13,919 bases of DNA from Sphaerochaeta sp. (GTDB taxonomy: Bacteria > Spirochaetota > Spirochaetia > Sphaerochaetales > Sphaerochaetaceae): contig JALOBD010000051.1 in NCBI GenBank assembly GCA_023228445.1, forward strand, positions 1-13,919. The letters are read 5' to 3'. Shown here in pieces: positions 6,978 through 13,776 of this stretch. The notes under the pieces were generated by a model. It had not been told where the DNA came from. It did no database searches and saw nothing but the letters and a program-made list of their open reading frames with translations. The position numbers and the translations under genes were made by a program. The stretch's first letter is position 1; every line of letters begins with the position of its first letter.

Positions 6978-7526
6978 TTAGAACATTGTGCCATGGAAAC
7001 GGGAGTTGAAACTCAGATAGAGCTCCGGTGGAACATCCTCGGGAATATCGAGGAGGTAGTCGCTTATTTTACGGATTCGATCCTTCAGACTCTCCTTCTT
7101 GGAGAGCTGTGCCTCCTTGAGCATCGCAAGGCACTCGACGATGATCGAATGGCTTGAACGCACCTCCTCGATGGCGCTGCGGAAGCGGTGGCTGAGGTCG
7201 AGGATGACCTGGACCATCTCCTCGGGGTGGGCGGCGATAAAGGTGGGAAAGTTCTCCTTGTCGATCTCAACCAGGGTACAATCGGTGACCGCCACCGCGG
7301 TCGCCGAACGGGGATACTCCTCAAAGAGGCCCATCTCACCGAGCGAGGAGCCGGGGCGGGAGATCTGGGCAAACTCGAATTGCTGGGGGGTGTGGTGATT
7401 CAGATAGAGGGCGACGGTTCCCTTGCGCAAGAGGAACATCGTCGTACAGGGGGTCCCCTGTTGGTAGATCACCGTCCCCTGTGGAACCTCAAGGATAGGG
7501 TTTCCGGCATCATGGGTCGTAGGCAT
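6978..7526 (-). CDS. Cyclic-nucleotide-binding domain protein, no HTH
   Basis: This 182-residue protein has a Crp-type cyclic-nucleotide-binding domain at about residues 10-110, followed by a long helix region (102-160) but no recognisable helix-turn-helix. The phosphate-binding cassette reads GEMGLFEEYPRSATA (63-77). E64, R73 and S74 correspond to the cAMP-contacting Glu, Arg and Ser of CRP, so nucleotide binding is plausible. The last 30 residues do not resemble a DNA-binding wing. It is therefore more likely a sensor that acts through protein contacts than a classic Crp regulator. The frame has a GTG eight codons earlier, but the ATG at 7526 is preferred because AAGGAGG (7532-7538) lies 5 nt before it. 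It sits upstream of pckG on the same strand and diverges from the U32 gene. Single-domain proteins of this kind are common in spirochaetes. Confidence 0.8.
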   Translation of the reverse strand: MPTTHDAGNPILEVPQGTVIYQQGTPCTTMFLLRKGTVALYLNHHTPQQFEFAQISRPGSSLGEMGLFEEYPRSATAVAVTDCTLVEIDKENFPTFIAAHPEEMVQVILDLSHRFRSAIEEVRSSHSIIVECLAMLKEAQLSKKESLKDRIRKISDYLLDIPEDVPPELYLSFNSRFHGTMF

Positions 7527-7550
7527 CTCATCCTCCTTGTCACGCTCCAC

Positions 7551-7579
7551 AGTATACTATCGGCCCCGAATGCACGCAA
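7551..7579 (-). promoter_or_regulatory. Promoter of the cyclic-nucleotide-binding gene
   Basis: On the minus strand, TTGCGT (7579-7574) and TATACT (7556-7551) are 17 bp apart. The start would be near 7544, leaving an 18-nt leader that is almost entirely the Shine-Dalgarno site. The -10 lies in the perfect palindrome AGTATACT, so the hexamer reads the same on both strands. The -35 match is poor. Confidence 0.45.
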
Positions 7580-7587
7580 GGGAGCAA

Positions 7588-7617
7588 TTGACACCCCCGT
7601 GGCCTCACAGCTACCCT
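7588..7617 (+). promoter_or_regulatory. Possible leaderless promoter of the U32 gene
   Basis: A consensus TTGACA (7588-7593) is followed 18 bp later by TACCCT (7612-7617), a weak -10. Only 6 bp separate that hexamer from the ATG at 7624, and no Shine-Dalgarno sequence is present. Transcription would then start at or next to the start codon, giving a leaderless message. The -10 matches only half of the consensus, so this is tentative. Confidence 0.35.
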
Positions 7618-7623
7618 TATCCC

Positions 7624-9855
7624 ATGATCGAACTCACCCTTCCGGCCGGATCGATGCAGGCGGCCCTCGCCGCCATCGATGGAGGCGCCGATGGCGTCTA
7701 CCTCGGCCTTCCCCAGTACAGTGCCCGCCAAGCGGCGGCGAACTTCACCTTCGAGGAGCTCTCAAAGCTCCGCGCCCTGTGCCTGGAGCGGGGAAAGCGC
7801 CTCTACGTCACCCTCAACACCCTCCTCGATGAGGCTTCCCTCTCATCCATCACAGCCACCCTCCGGCAGTTGGAGTTTCTCGGCTGTGACGGGGTCATCG
7901 TCCAAGATCTTGGCCTTGCCCGTCGAATCAGAAACCACTTCCCCACCCTCGCTCTCCACGCCTCCACCCAGCTGGCTGTCCATACCCGGGAAGGGGTGGA
8001 GGAGTTGGCGCGTCTGGGCTTTTCCCGGGTGGTGCTCGCCCGCGAGTTGACCAAAGAGGAGATCGCTCGCATCAGAGAAGCATGCCCCACCGTTGAGTTG
8101 AAGGTCTTCATCCACGGCTCACTCTGTTACAGCGTCAGCGGTGCCTGCATGGCGAGCGTGCAGATCACCGGCCGCAGTGCCAACGAGGGGGCCTGTGCCC
8201 AGATCTGCCGTTCGTACTTTACTGTTGAGCGTGATGAGGCGGTCCCTGCTGCCCATAGTCCGATGGCAAAACGACCACAGACGGCATGGTTCTTCTCGAT
8301 GAGTGATTTGGAAGGAGGGCCCGCCATCGCGGAGCTGGAGGCCATCGGCATCGAGAGTGTGAAGGTCGAGGGGCGGATGAAAGGGCCGCTCTATACCAAG
8401 GCTGCCTCAGCGTACTACCGCGCCCTCATCGATGGGACAGGCGGTGAGGAGGGGCTGAGAGAACAGCTTGCCATCGCCTTCTCTCGTCGGCGCACCACCG
8501 GTTGGCTCGCCGGCTACGGGCGGACAGGGCAGGATTTCTCCATTCGAACGACCCCTACGTTGGGTAGCACCAGCTACCCGGGCCACCGGGGGGTGACGGC
8601 AGCGACGGTCATCGCTGACGATGAAGTAGGGGTGTGGGTCCAAAGCGAGCGAGTGCTTGCCCTGCGCGATGGGCTCATGTACTTTGCCCCCGGCGAAAGA
8701 GAGCCGATCGAGGCGGTCCGCTTTGGCATCAGGGCGTTGTGGGACGAGGAGGGGTGGCCGGCTACGACCATAGGCGCCCATACAAAGGCCCTCATCGCCC
8801 TCCCCCACACCGAGCGTTGGCCACGCATCGGCGAGCAGCTCCTCCTCATCAGCGCCCATGACCAAAACCCCGCCCTCTACAGCGAGGAGCTCCCCTCCTA
8901 CCAAAAGCCGATCGCCATCACCGTCACCATCGACGATGAGGGGCTCACTGTCTCAGCGTGGCACATCAAGCGGCGCTACCCCCTTGCCGCAGCAGAGGCG
9001 GTGCAAGCACAGGATGTAGAGGAGAACCTTAGACGGGTCTTTGAACGCAGCGGCGATACACGATTCACCCCCGAGAGCCTCAAGGTGATCAATCGCTCGT
9101 CTTTCGAACTCTCCGCGCTCTTCTTACCGGTCAGTCGCCTCAATGAGATTCGACGCCACTTCTATGAGGAGCTTGAGAACCACTACCACCAAGCGATGAG
9201 GGCACCGCTTGATGATGAGGTGCAGGAGGATCGAAGGGAGTCGGTGACGCTCCCTCCCCGCTCCCATCTGGTCGACTCCTGCGCTCTCTTCTTCCTGAGC
9301 TTGAAGCGCCTGCGCGAGGCAGCCTCCGAAGGAGGGCGCTTGGCCGACCTGCTCTTCTCAGTCGACGGATATTACTACCTCCCCCTCTCAGCGGTGATGT
9401 TCGAGCAGGAGCGCTTCTTCGATGACCTGAAGGCGGTCATCGCCGCCCTCAAGGATGAGGGAATTTTGGATTCGGTGCGCTTTGGCCTCAACAATATCGG
9501 CCAAATCCCGCTCTTTCGCGAGCATCAACACGCCTGCTGGGCTGATGTCTACCTCTACTTGGCCAACAGCGAGAGTGCGCAGAGCTTGGTCGAAAGTGGC
9601 CTGAACCTGGTGGGAGGGTATCTGTGGATGGAGCGGGAAGTGACCGACCTCGAGCGCTGGCCCTTCACCGTGACAGTGGTCGACCGCGCCTTCACCGCCC
9701 CGGCGTTCATCAGCCGATCATGCTTTCGCCACGACTCACTGCTCCTCTCCTGCAAAGGATGCCCCCATCGTGGCTCGTGGTACGCCCACAGCGACAGCGT
9801 CGACTACAAGGTCATCGTCGAGGATTGCATCACATACGCCATCGCGCTTCGATGA
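7624..9855 (+). CDS. U32 family protein (RlhA/YhbU-like), long form
   Basis: This 743-residue protein belongs to peptidase family U32. Characterised members are mostly RNA or quinone hydroxylation factors: RlhA for 23S rRNA cytidine, TrhP for tRNA, UbiU/UbiV for ubiquinone. The TIM-barrel start is typical: MIELTLPAGSMQAALAAIDG, then GADGVYLG and LYVTLNTLL. The family signature VELKVFIHGSLCYSVSGACMAS covers 157-178 with E158, C168 and C175. C191 and C195 in ACAQICR follow. These four cysteines are spaced like the iron-sulfur ligands of UbiU-type proteins. The C-terminal half is less conserved and ends with CKGCPHRGSWY and a further Cys, possibly another metal site. The ATG at 7624 is chosen by homology; the frame upstream is not family-like. 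No Shine-Dalgarno site is seen. An RlhA-like rRNA role is the best guess from length and domain order. Its last 26 bases overlap the convergent Nudix gene. Confidence 0.8.
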   Translation: MIELTLPAGSMQAALAAIDGGADGVYLGLPQYSARQAAANFTFEELSKLRALCLERGKRLYVTLNTLLDEASLSSITATLRQLEFLGCDGVIVQDLGLARRIRNHFPTLALHASTQLAVHTREGVEELARLGFSRVVLARELTKEEIARIREACPTVELKVFIHGSLCYSVSGACMASVQITGRSANEGACAQICRSYFTVERDEAVPAAHSPMAKRPQTAWFFSMSDLEGGPAIAELEAIGIESVKVEGRMKGPLYTKAASAYYRALIDGTGGEEGLREQLAIAFSRRRTTGWLAGYGRTGQDFSIRTTPTLGSTSYPGHRGVTAATVIADDEVGVWVQSERVLALRDGLMYFAPGEREPIEAVRFGIRALWDEEGWPATTIGAHTKALIALPHTERWPRIGEQLLLISAHDQNPALYSEELPSYQKPIAITVTIDDEGLTVSAWHIKRRYPLAAAEAVQAQDVEENLRRVFERSGDTRFTPESLKVINRSSFELSALFLPVSRLNEIRRHFYEELENHYHQAMRAPLDDEVQEDRRESVTLPPRSHLVDSCALFFLSLKRLREAASEGGRLADLLFSVDGYYYLPLSAVMFEQERFFDDLKAVIAALKDEGILDSVRFGLNNIGQIPLFREHQHACWADVYLYLANSESAQSLVESGLNLVGGYLWMEREVTDLERWPFTVTVVDRAFTAPAFISRSCFRHDSLLLSCKGCPHRGSWYAHSDSVDYKVIVEDCITYAIALR

Positions 9856-10342
9856 TCGAACGGAAGTGGGGGAACTGGTAGGAGAGGGGGAAGGCCAAGA
9901 GCCCCTCTTCGAACATGCTGTCAAGCTCGCTGAGCGTCACCCACCGCCAGTCGATAGTCTCCTCCTCCTGCAGGCGCACCACATCCTGTCCAGGTCTCAG
10001 CGTCACCAAAAAGATGTCGACAAACGAGGCGGCCTTGACCGCTGTGCCGACAAACTCGATCTGCTCATCGGCAGCGTTGATACCGGTCTCTTCGGCAAGC
10101 TCGCGCAGCGCCGCCGCCCGGCTCCCCTCCCCGCTGATCACCGAACCCGACGTGTTCTCCCAGAGGCAGGGGTAGAGGTCCTTCTCTGGGGAGCGGAGGG
10201 TGAGCAAGAGCTTGCCCTCGCTGTTGACCGTCCATACGGCCACCACCACATGGTAGGTGCCCTCCTCCAGCGGGACGCCACGCTGATGCGTCCGTTTGAG
10301 CGGGTTGCGTCTCTCGTCATACAAATCCCAGTACTCGACCAT
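9830..10342 (-). CDS. Nudix hydrolase
   Basis: This 170-residue protein is a Nudix hydrolase, which cleaves nucleoside diphosphates linked to another group. The Nudix box is complete and starts at G66, with E72, R80, E81, E84, E85 and G87 in the pattern Gx5Ex7REUxEExGU. The N-terminus EYWDLYDERRNPLKRTHQRG and the region before the box resemble the IPP-isomerase-like/YfcD subgroup, but the substrate is unknown. A GTG lies one codon earlier; the ATG at 10342 is preferred because GGAGG (10347-10351) lies 4 nt away. It begins 18 bp after the terminator hairpin of the upstream dehydrogenase gene, so it needs read-through or a promoter I could not find. Its 3' end overlaps the U32 gene tail to tail. 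Confidence 0.88.
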   Translation of the reverse strand: MVEYWDLYDERRNPLKRTHQRGVPLEEGTYHVVVAVWTVNSEGKLLLTLRSPEKDLYPCLWENTSGSVISGEGSRAAALRELAEETGINAADEQIEFVGTAVKAASFVDIFLVTLRPGQDVVRLQEEETIDWRWVTLSELDSMFEEGLLAFPLSYQFPHFRSIIEARWRM

Positions 10343-10360
10343 CACACCTCCAACGGATAA

Positions 10361-10380
10361 AGGCTTCCCGAAGGAAGCCT
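10361..10380 (-). terminator. Intrinsic terminator after asd
   Basis: On the minus strand a perfect 8-bp stem AGGCTTCC/GGAAGCCT closes the extra-stable tetraloop TTCG with a C-G closing pair, then TTTATC. It lies 19 bp past the aspartate-semialdehyde dehydrogenase stop and just before the Nudix ribosome-binding site. Confidence 0.8.
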
Positions 10381-10399
10381 CACCTTGCTGTCGTCCATA

Positions 10400-11419
10400 T
10401 TAGCGCAAACCGTACTCTTTGACAAAGGCCTCGGCGTTCTGGATCGAGCCACCGGCCGCTCCTTTGACCACGTTGTTGACCAGCAGGAGGAACCCCACCT
10501 TGTTTCCCCGCTTCTTCAAGCGCCCGGTGTAGACGACCATCCCGCTGGGGTTGCCCCAGAAGGCGTACTTGGGCTGGGGGAAGGCAGGAGCACTGCTGTA
10601 CTCCACCGGCTGGGCAGCCGAGGAGGGCAGGTCGCTGACGAGGGTAAAGTTTCTCCAATCGTCGATGATCTCTTCGAGGGAGACATCTTTCTCAAGGTCG
10701 AGCCAGACTGCCTCGAGGTGGCCGAACATCACCGGAACACGCACCGTGTAGCAGTTGACATCGCAATCGACCTGGAGGATTTTCTTGATCTCCTTCTCCA
10801 CCTTCTCCTCCTCCCCCTTGATGAAGGGGATGCAGTTGTCGGTGATGTCGAAGGAGGAGAGGCCAGGGTATCCCGCCCCGCTGACGCTCTGGTAGCTGTG
10901 CATCATGATCTCCTTGACGCCGTACTTGAGCAGGGGGGCGATGGCCATGGCAAGGCCGGTGGTCGAGCAGTTGGCGTTGGTGATGACAAAGCCGCTCTCG
11001 GGATACCCCTGCTCTTCGATGCGCTTCATCTGGGCAAGGTTCGCCTCGGGAATCAGAATGGGGACGTTCTGCTCGTAGCGCATCGATGCGGCGTTGGAGA
11101 AGACGTAGAAGCCGTTGTCCCTGAGCTGCGGCTCTGCCTCGTTGGCCACTTCCGACGGAAGGGCGGAGAAGACGATCTTGACGCCGGCACCCTTCATCGC
11201 CTCGATGTTGAACTCCTTGACCTCGATCTCCTTGATATGGGCGGGCATCTCAAAGGGCATGACCCAGTGGACGGTAGTTGCGTACTTGAGGCCGACACGG
11301 CTGAGGGATGCGGTCACATAGACCGGCTCGAACCAGGGATGGTGTGCAAGCATCCACATAAACACCTGACCGACTGCGCCGGTGGCACCCATTACTGCAA
11401 CTTTGATCTTCTCTTCCAT
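10400..11419 (-). CDS. asd: Aspartate-semialdehyde dehydrogenase, archaeal/fungal type
   Basis: This 339-residue cytoplasmic enzyme reduces 4-phospho-aspartate to aspartate semialdehyde with NADPH. It is the branch step towards lysine, diaminopimelate, threonine and methionine. The nucleotide-binding loop is GATGAVG (11-17). The catalytic cysteine is C151 in NANCSTTGL, with Q177 in YQSVSGAGYPG and H234 in FGHLEAV. The stretch DITDNCIPFI followed by GEEEKVEKE is characteristic of the archaeal/fungal (yeast HOM2-like) subfamily; the E. coli-type enzyme lacks it. Length is normal. The ATG at 11419 follows GGAG at about 6 nt. A promoter is proposed at 11490-11519. It ends at the UUCG-loop terminator 10361-10380. 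No other lysine or threonine gene is in view, so it appears to be a lone gene. Confidence 0.95.
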   Translation of the reverse strand: MEEKIKVAVMGATGAVGQVFMWMLAHHPWFEPVYVTASLSRVGLKYATTVHWVMPFEMPAHIKEIEVKEFNIEAMKGAGVKIVFSALPSEVANEAEPQLRDNGFYVFSNAASMRYEQNVPILIPEANLAQMKRIEEQGYPESGFVITNANCSTTGLAMAIAPLLKYGVKEIMMHSYQSVSGAGYPGLSSFDITDNCIPFIKGEEEKVEKEIKKILQVDCDVNCYTVRVPVMFGHLEAVWLDLEKDVSLEEIIDDWRNFTLVSDLPSSAAQPVEYSSAPAFPQPKYAFWGNPSGMVVYTGRLKKRGNKVGFLLLVNNVVKGAAGGSIQNAEAFVKEYGLR

Positions 11420-11489
11420 TTCTCACTCCAACTACCGACAACGTTCGGTGGTAGTACGGTAGCGATTTTGGACGTGTTGTGCAAGGGGT

Positions 11490-11519
11490 TTTATAACAAA
11501 TAGCTAATTTATTTAACAA
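11490..11519 (-). promoter_or_regulatory. Promoter of asd
   Basis: On the minus strand, TTGTTA (11519-11514) and TATAAA (11495-11490) are 18 bp apart in an AT-rich island. The transcript would have a leader of about 60 nt containing a small palindrome-rich stretch (around 11430-11455) just before the Shine-Dalgarno site. The -35 overlaps the inverted repeats next to it. Confidence 0.55.
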
Positions 11520-11539
11520 TATGTTATTATATTAACATA
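11514..11539. promoter_or_regulatory. Overlapping inverted repeats, Rex-like operator
   Basis: Three half-sites alternate: TAACA (11514), TGTTA (11522) and TAACA (11533). They form a short repeat, TAACA-ATA-TGTTA, and a longer one with 7-bp perfect arms, TATGTTA-TTATAT-TAACATA (11520-11539). The longer one resembles the redox repressor Rex consensus TTGTTAA-N4-TTAACAA as known in Clostridia, with mismatches. It overlaps the -35 of the asd promoter, so repression is plausible. It could also be chance in an AT-rich island. Confidence 0.4.
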
Positions 11540-11543
11540 AAGT

Positions 11544-12161
11544 TTAGGATACTGAACTCTTTCTCTTCACTTCGACCCGCTGGGCGGCCAGCGTGAAGGC
11601 AATTCCGCTGCCCTCACTCTTCATGCTCTTGAGACTGGCCACCGCATCAAGGACCATGTCGGTGGCAGTCGCCGGGACAAAGGCGAGCACCAGCTCTTTC
11701 TCGGGGACGAGATGGGCCCAGAAGAAGGGCACATCCCCCCATTGGGCGGTCCCCCGTCCATCGATGAGGAGTCCCCCCACCGGCTGGATCTTGCGCATCG
11801 CTGCGATGATGTCATCGCCATGGCCATTGTTGCAGATGATGGCCACCAAATCCCACTCATGCTCGACCGGAGTCTTTTCAATCGAACCGTCCCAGGAGGC
11901 GGTGAAGGAGGCGGCCATACCGCGCAGGTGCTTGCTGGAGATCAGGCCGTTCCACACCGACTCGATGAGCGGCTCATCGACCATGGTCAACAGGACCTCC
12001 TTGCGGCTGTCGCCGAGGCCGAGGAGGCAGAGCAGCGAGCTGGATGCTACGGCGCGGGCGGTGAGGATGGTGCCGCCACGGCTACCGGCCTTCTTGGCAG
12101 AGCGCATCAAGCCGTCAGCTTTGCCAGAATCGACGACTGCGAGCAACAGGCTGCTCTTCAT
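11544..12161 (-). CDS. Tandem PII-like domain protein, partner of DUF1538 permease
   Basis: This 205-residue protein appears to hold two degenerate PII (GlnB/GlnK)-like domains. The first spans about 3-75: SLLLAVV, then GLMRSAKKAGSRGGTILTARA and later EVLLTMV. The second spans about 102-197: WDLVAIIC, then DDIIAAMRKIQPVGGLLIDGRG, ELVLAFVPA and a final GSGIAFTLAAQRV. Each has the PII pattern of a strand, a helix, then a glycine-rich strand, but the long T-loop and its uridylylation tyrosine are not seen. PII proteins sense ATP/ADP and 2-oxoglutarate and often bind transporters. Here the start codon overlaps the stop of the DUF1538 membrane protein by 4 bp (ATGA), with AAGGGGGG about 8 nt before the start, so the two are translationally coupled. 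A cytoplasmic regulator of that permease is the natural inference. The ligand is unknown. Confidence 0.7.
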   Translation of the reverse strand: MKSSLLLAVVDSGKADGLMRSAKKAGSRGGTILTARAVASSSLLCLLGLGDSRKEVLLTMVDEPLIESVWNGLISSKHLRGMAASFTASWDGSIEKTPVEHEWDLVAIICNNGHGDDIIAAMRKIQPVGGLLIDGRGTAQWGDVPFFWAHLVPEKELVLAFVPATATDMVLDAVASLKSMKSEGSGIAFTLAAQRVEVKRKSSVS

Positions 12162-13621
12162 GGTGTAGTCCCCCCTTTTGCTTTTTGTATCTTCGCCTGC
12201 GTACGGGCAAAGAGCAAGCCCAGGATCTGGACGACGAGGACCGGAGTCATTGAGACGAAGATGATGACACCGAAGGCATCGGTGGTCGGATTGCCCCCCA
12301 CCGCCACCGAGCTGCCGATGGCGAAGGAGAGGAGGAAGGTCGTGGCCATCGGGCCACTGGAGACGCTGCCACTGTCGAAGGAGAGGCCGACGAAGAGGTC
12401 GGGGATGACGAAGGAGAGGGCAACGGCTATGGCATAGACGGGCAGCACAAAGTACCAGAGCGAAAGGCCGGTGAGGATACGCAGCACCGCGAGGAAGACG
12501 GAGAGACCAACGCCGATGGAGAGGGAGACGAGCATCACGCTCTTGCGGATATGGCCTTGGGTGATGACCTGCACTTGGTCGACGAGCACGTAGACCGACG
12601 GCTCACTGAGCACCGTGATAGCCCCGATGACCAGGCCGACGACCAAGAGCAGCGTGGTGTTGAAGCTCCCCATGGTATAACCGATCTGGAACCCGACGGG
12701 GATGAACCCTCCGTTCACGCCGATGAAGAAGAGTGTCAGACCGATGAAGAGGTAGATGAAGCCCACAGCGACCCGTAGCAGGCGCCGCAGCGGCATCTTG
12801 ATGAGGAACACCTGGAAGAGGAGGCAGAGGATGGTCAAGGGGAAGAGTGACTGGGTGACCTGCTGCATCGAGGGGATGATCAGAGAGAGGAAGTCGCCGG
12901 AGTGGCGCACGACGAGCTCGCCGAAGACTTCACTGGCTGGTGTGCCAAAGAGGCTGAGGATCCCGATGGCGAGCGTGGGGCCGATGAGGACCAGCGAGAC
13001 GAAACCGAAGTTATCGCTGTCCTTCTGCTTCTGTTGGACCCGTGCCACCCCCAGGCCGACAGCGATGACAAACGGCACCGAAAGGGGGCCGGTGGAGGCC
13101 CCACCGCTGTCAAAGGCGATACCCATCATGATGGGTGAGCTGAAGGCGAAGAGGATGAAGAGCACTGCGTAGCTTATGGCGTAGATCCACTTGAGCGGGA
13201 TGCGCAGCACGACGCGTGCCATGCCGATCATCATATAGAAGCCGAAGCCCATGGCGATCATGGTGACCAGAGATCTCGTGGAGATCGAGGGGTTGACCAT
13301 CGCCACCTGGTCGGCGAGCACCGCGATGCTCGGCTCGGCGAGGATGATGATGATGCCGACGATCATGCCGGTGAAGAGCACGAGCCAGAGGTTCTTGCTG
13401 CTGGTGGTGTCGCTGCCGATCCGCTCGCCGATGGGGATGAGGCCGATTTCGATTCCGGTGAGAAATATCGAGAGACCGACGATGATGAAGATACCACCGA
13501 TGGCGAAATCGAGGAGGTTTCCATCAGGAAGGGGGGCGACAAAGAAGTGCAGCAGAGCAATGAGGGCGACGATCGGGCCGATTGAAAAGCTGACTTCCTT
13601 GAGTTTTTTCAACAGCCCCAT
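12158..13621 (-). CDS. DUF1538 family membrane protein, probable transporter
   Basis: This 487-residue polytopic membrane protein matches the DUF1538 family, whose substrate is unknown to me. It consists of two similar halves about 245 residues apart. GLIPIGERIG (60) pairs with GFIPVGFQIG (305), AEPSIAVLADQV (95) with SEPSVYVLVDQV (339), and FDSGGASTGP (170) with FDSGSVSSGP (415). I count about seven hydrophobic segments per half. An odd number would place the halves in opposite orientations, as in many secondary transporters. The acidic Glu-Pro-Ser and Asp-Ser-Gly motifs lie at membrane borders and may form an ion or substrate site. The ATG at 13621 follows AGAGGGGG. It is the first gene of a two-gene unit with the PII-like protein and has a promoter at 13681-13710. 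Transport is inferred from architecture, not shown. Confidence 0.85.
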   Translation of the reverse strand: MGLLKKLKEVSFSIGPIVALIALLHFFVAPLPDGNLLDFAIGGIFIIVGLSIFLTGIEIGLIPIGERIGSDTTSSKNLWLVLFTGMIVGIIIILAEPSIAVLADQVAMVNPSISTRSLVTMIAMGFGFYMMIGMARVVLRIPLKWIYAISYAVLFILFAFSSPIMMGIAFDSGGASTGPLSVPFVIAVGLGVARVQQKQKDSDNFGFVSLVLIGPTLAIGILSLFGTPASEVFGELVVRHSGDFLSLIIPSMQQVTQSLFPLTILCLLFQVFLIKMPLRRLLRVAVGFIYLFIGLTLFFIGVNGGFIPVGFQIGYTMGSFNTTLLLVVGLVIGAITVLSEPSVYVLVDQVQVITQGHIRKSVMLVSLSIGVGLSVFLAVLRILTGLSLWYFVLPVYAIAVALSFVIPDLFVGLSFDSGSVSSGPMATTFLLSFAIGSSVAVGGNPTTDAFGVIIFVSMTPVLVVQILGLLFARTQAKIQKAKGGTTP

Positions 13622-13657
13622 GAGATCCCCCTCTGTGTGATTTGGTTATACGTAGGC

Positions 13658-13675
13658 GATATATCAAAATATATC
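13658..13675. promoter_or_regulatory. Inverted repeat at the DUF1538 transcription start
   Basis: GATATAT-CAAA-ATATATC is a perfect inverted repeat with 7-bp arms. It covers the predicted start of the DUF1538 transcript (about 13674) and is centred 25 bp from a second 18-bp inverted repeat (13683-13700). Operator function is inferred. Confidence 0.45.
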
Positions 13676-13680
13676 AAGGA

Positions 13681-13710
13681 ATTATTACTCATAGGTAATA
13701 GAAAGGTCAA
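13681..13710 (-). promoter_or_regulatory. Promoter of the DUF1538-PII operon with spacer operator
   Basis: On the minus strand, TTGACC (13710-13705) and AATAAT (13686-13681), each matching five of six consensus bases, are 18 bp apart. The perfect inverted repeat TATTAC-TCATAG-GTAATA (13683-13700) lies in the spacer and overlaps the -10, where a repressor would block polymerase. The leader would be about 53 nt. Confidence 0.55.
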
Positions 13711-13776
13711 GCCGAGTCGCTGGAATACACAATTCCCAACATATGTGAGCTCCGTTCATGAACCGTTACCCATTCC

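Noticed and set aside
10385..11503. Plus-strand frame of 372 codons opposite asd
   Set aside because: It is as long as the real gene but only mirrors its codons; asd has all catalytic motifs and a good start.
11520..11539. AT-only inverted repeat as terminator of the PII-like gene
   Set aside because: The stem has almost no G-C pairs and no T-run follows it on the minus strand; operator use fits better.
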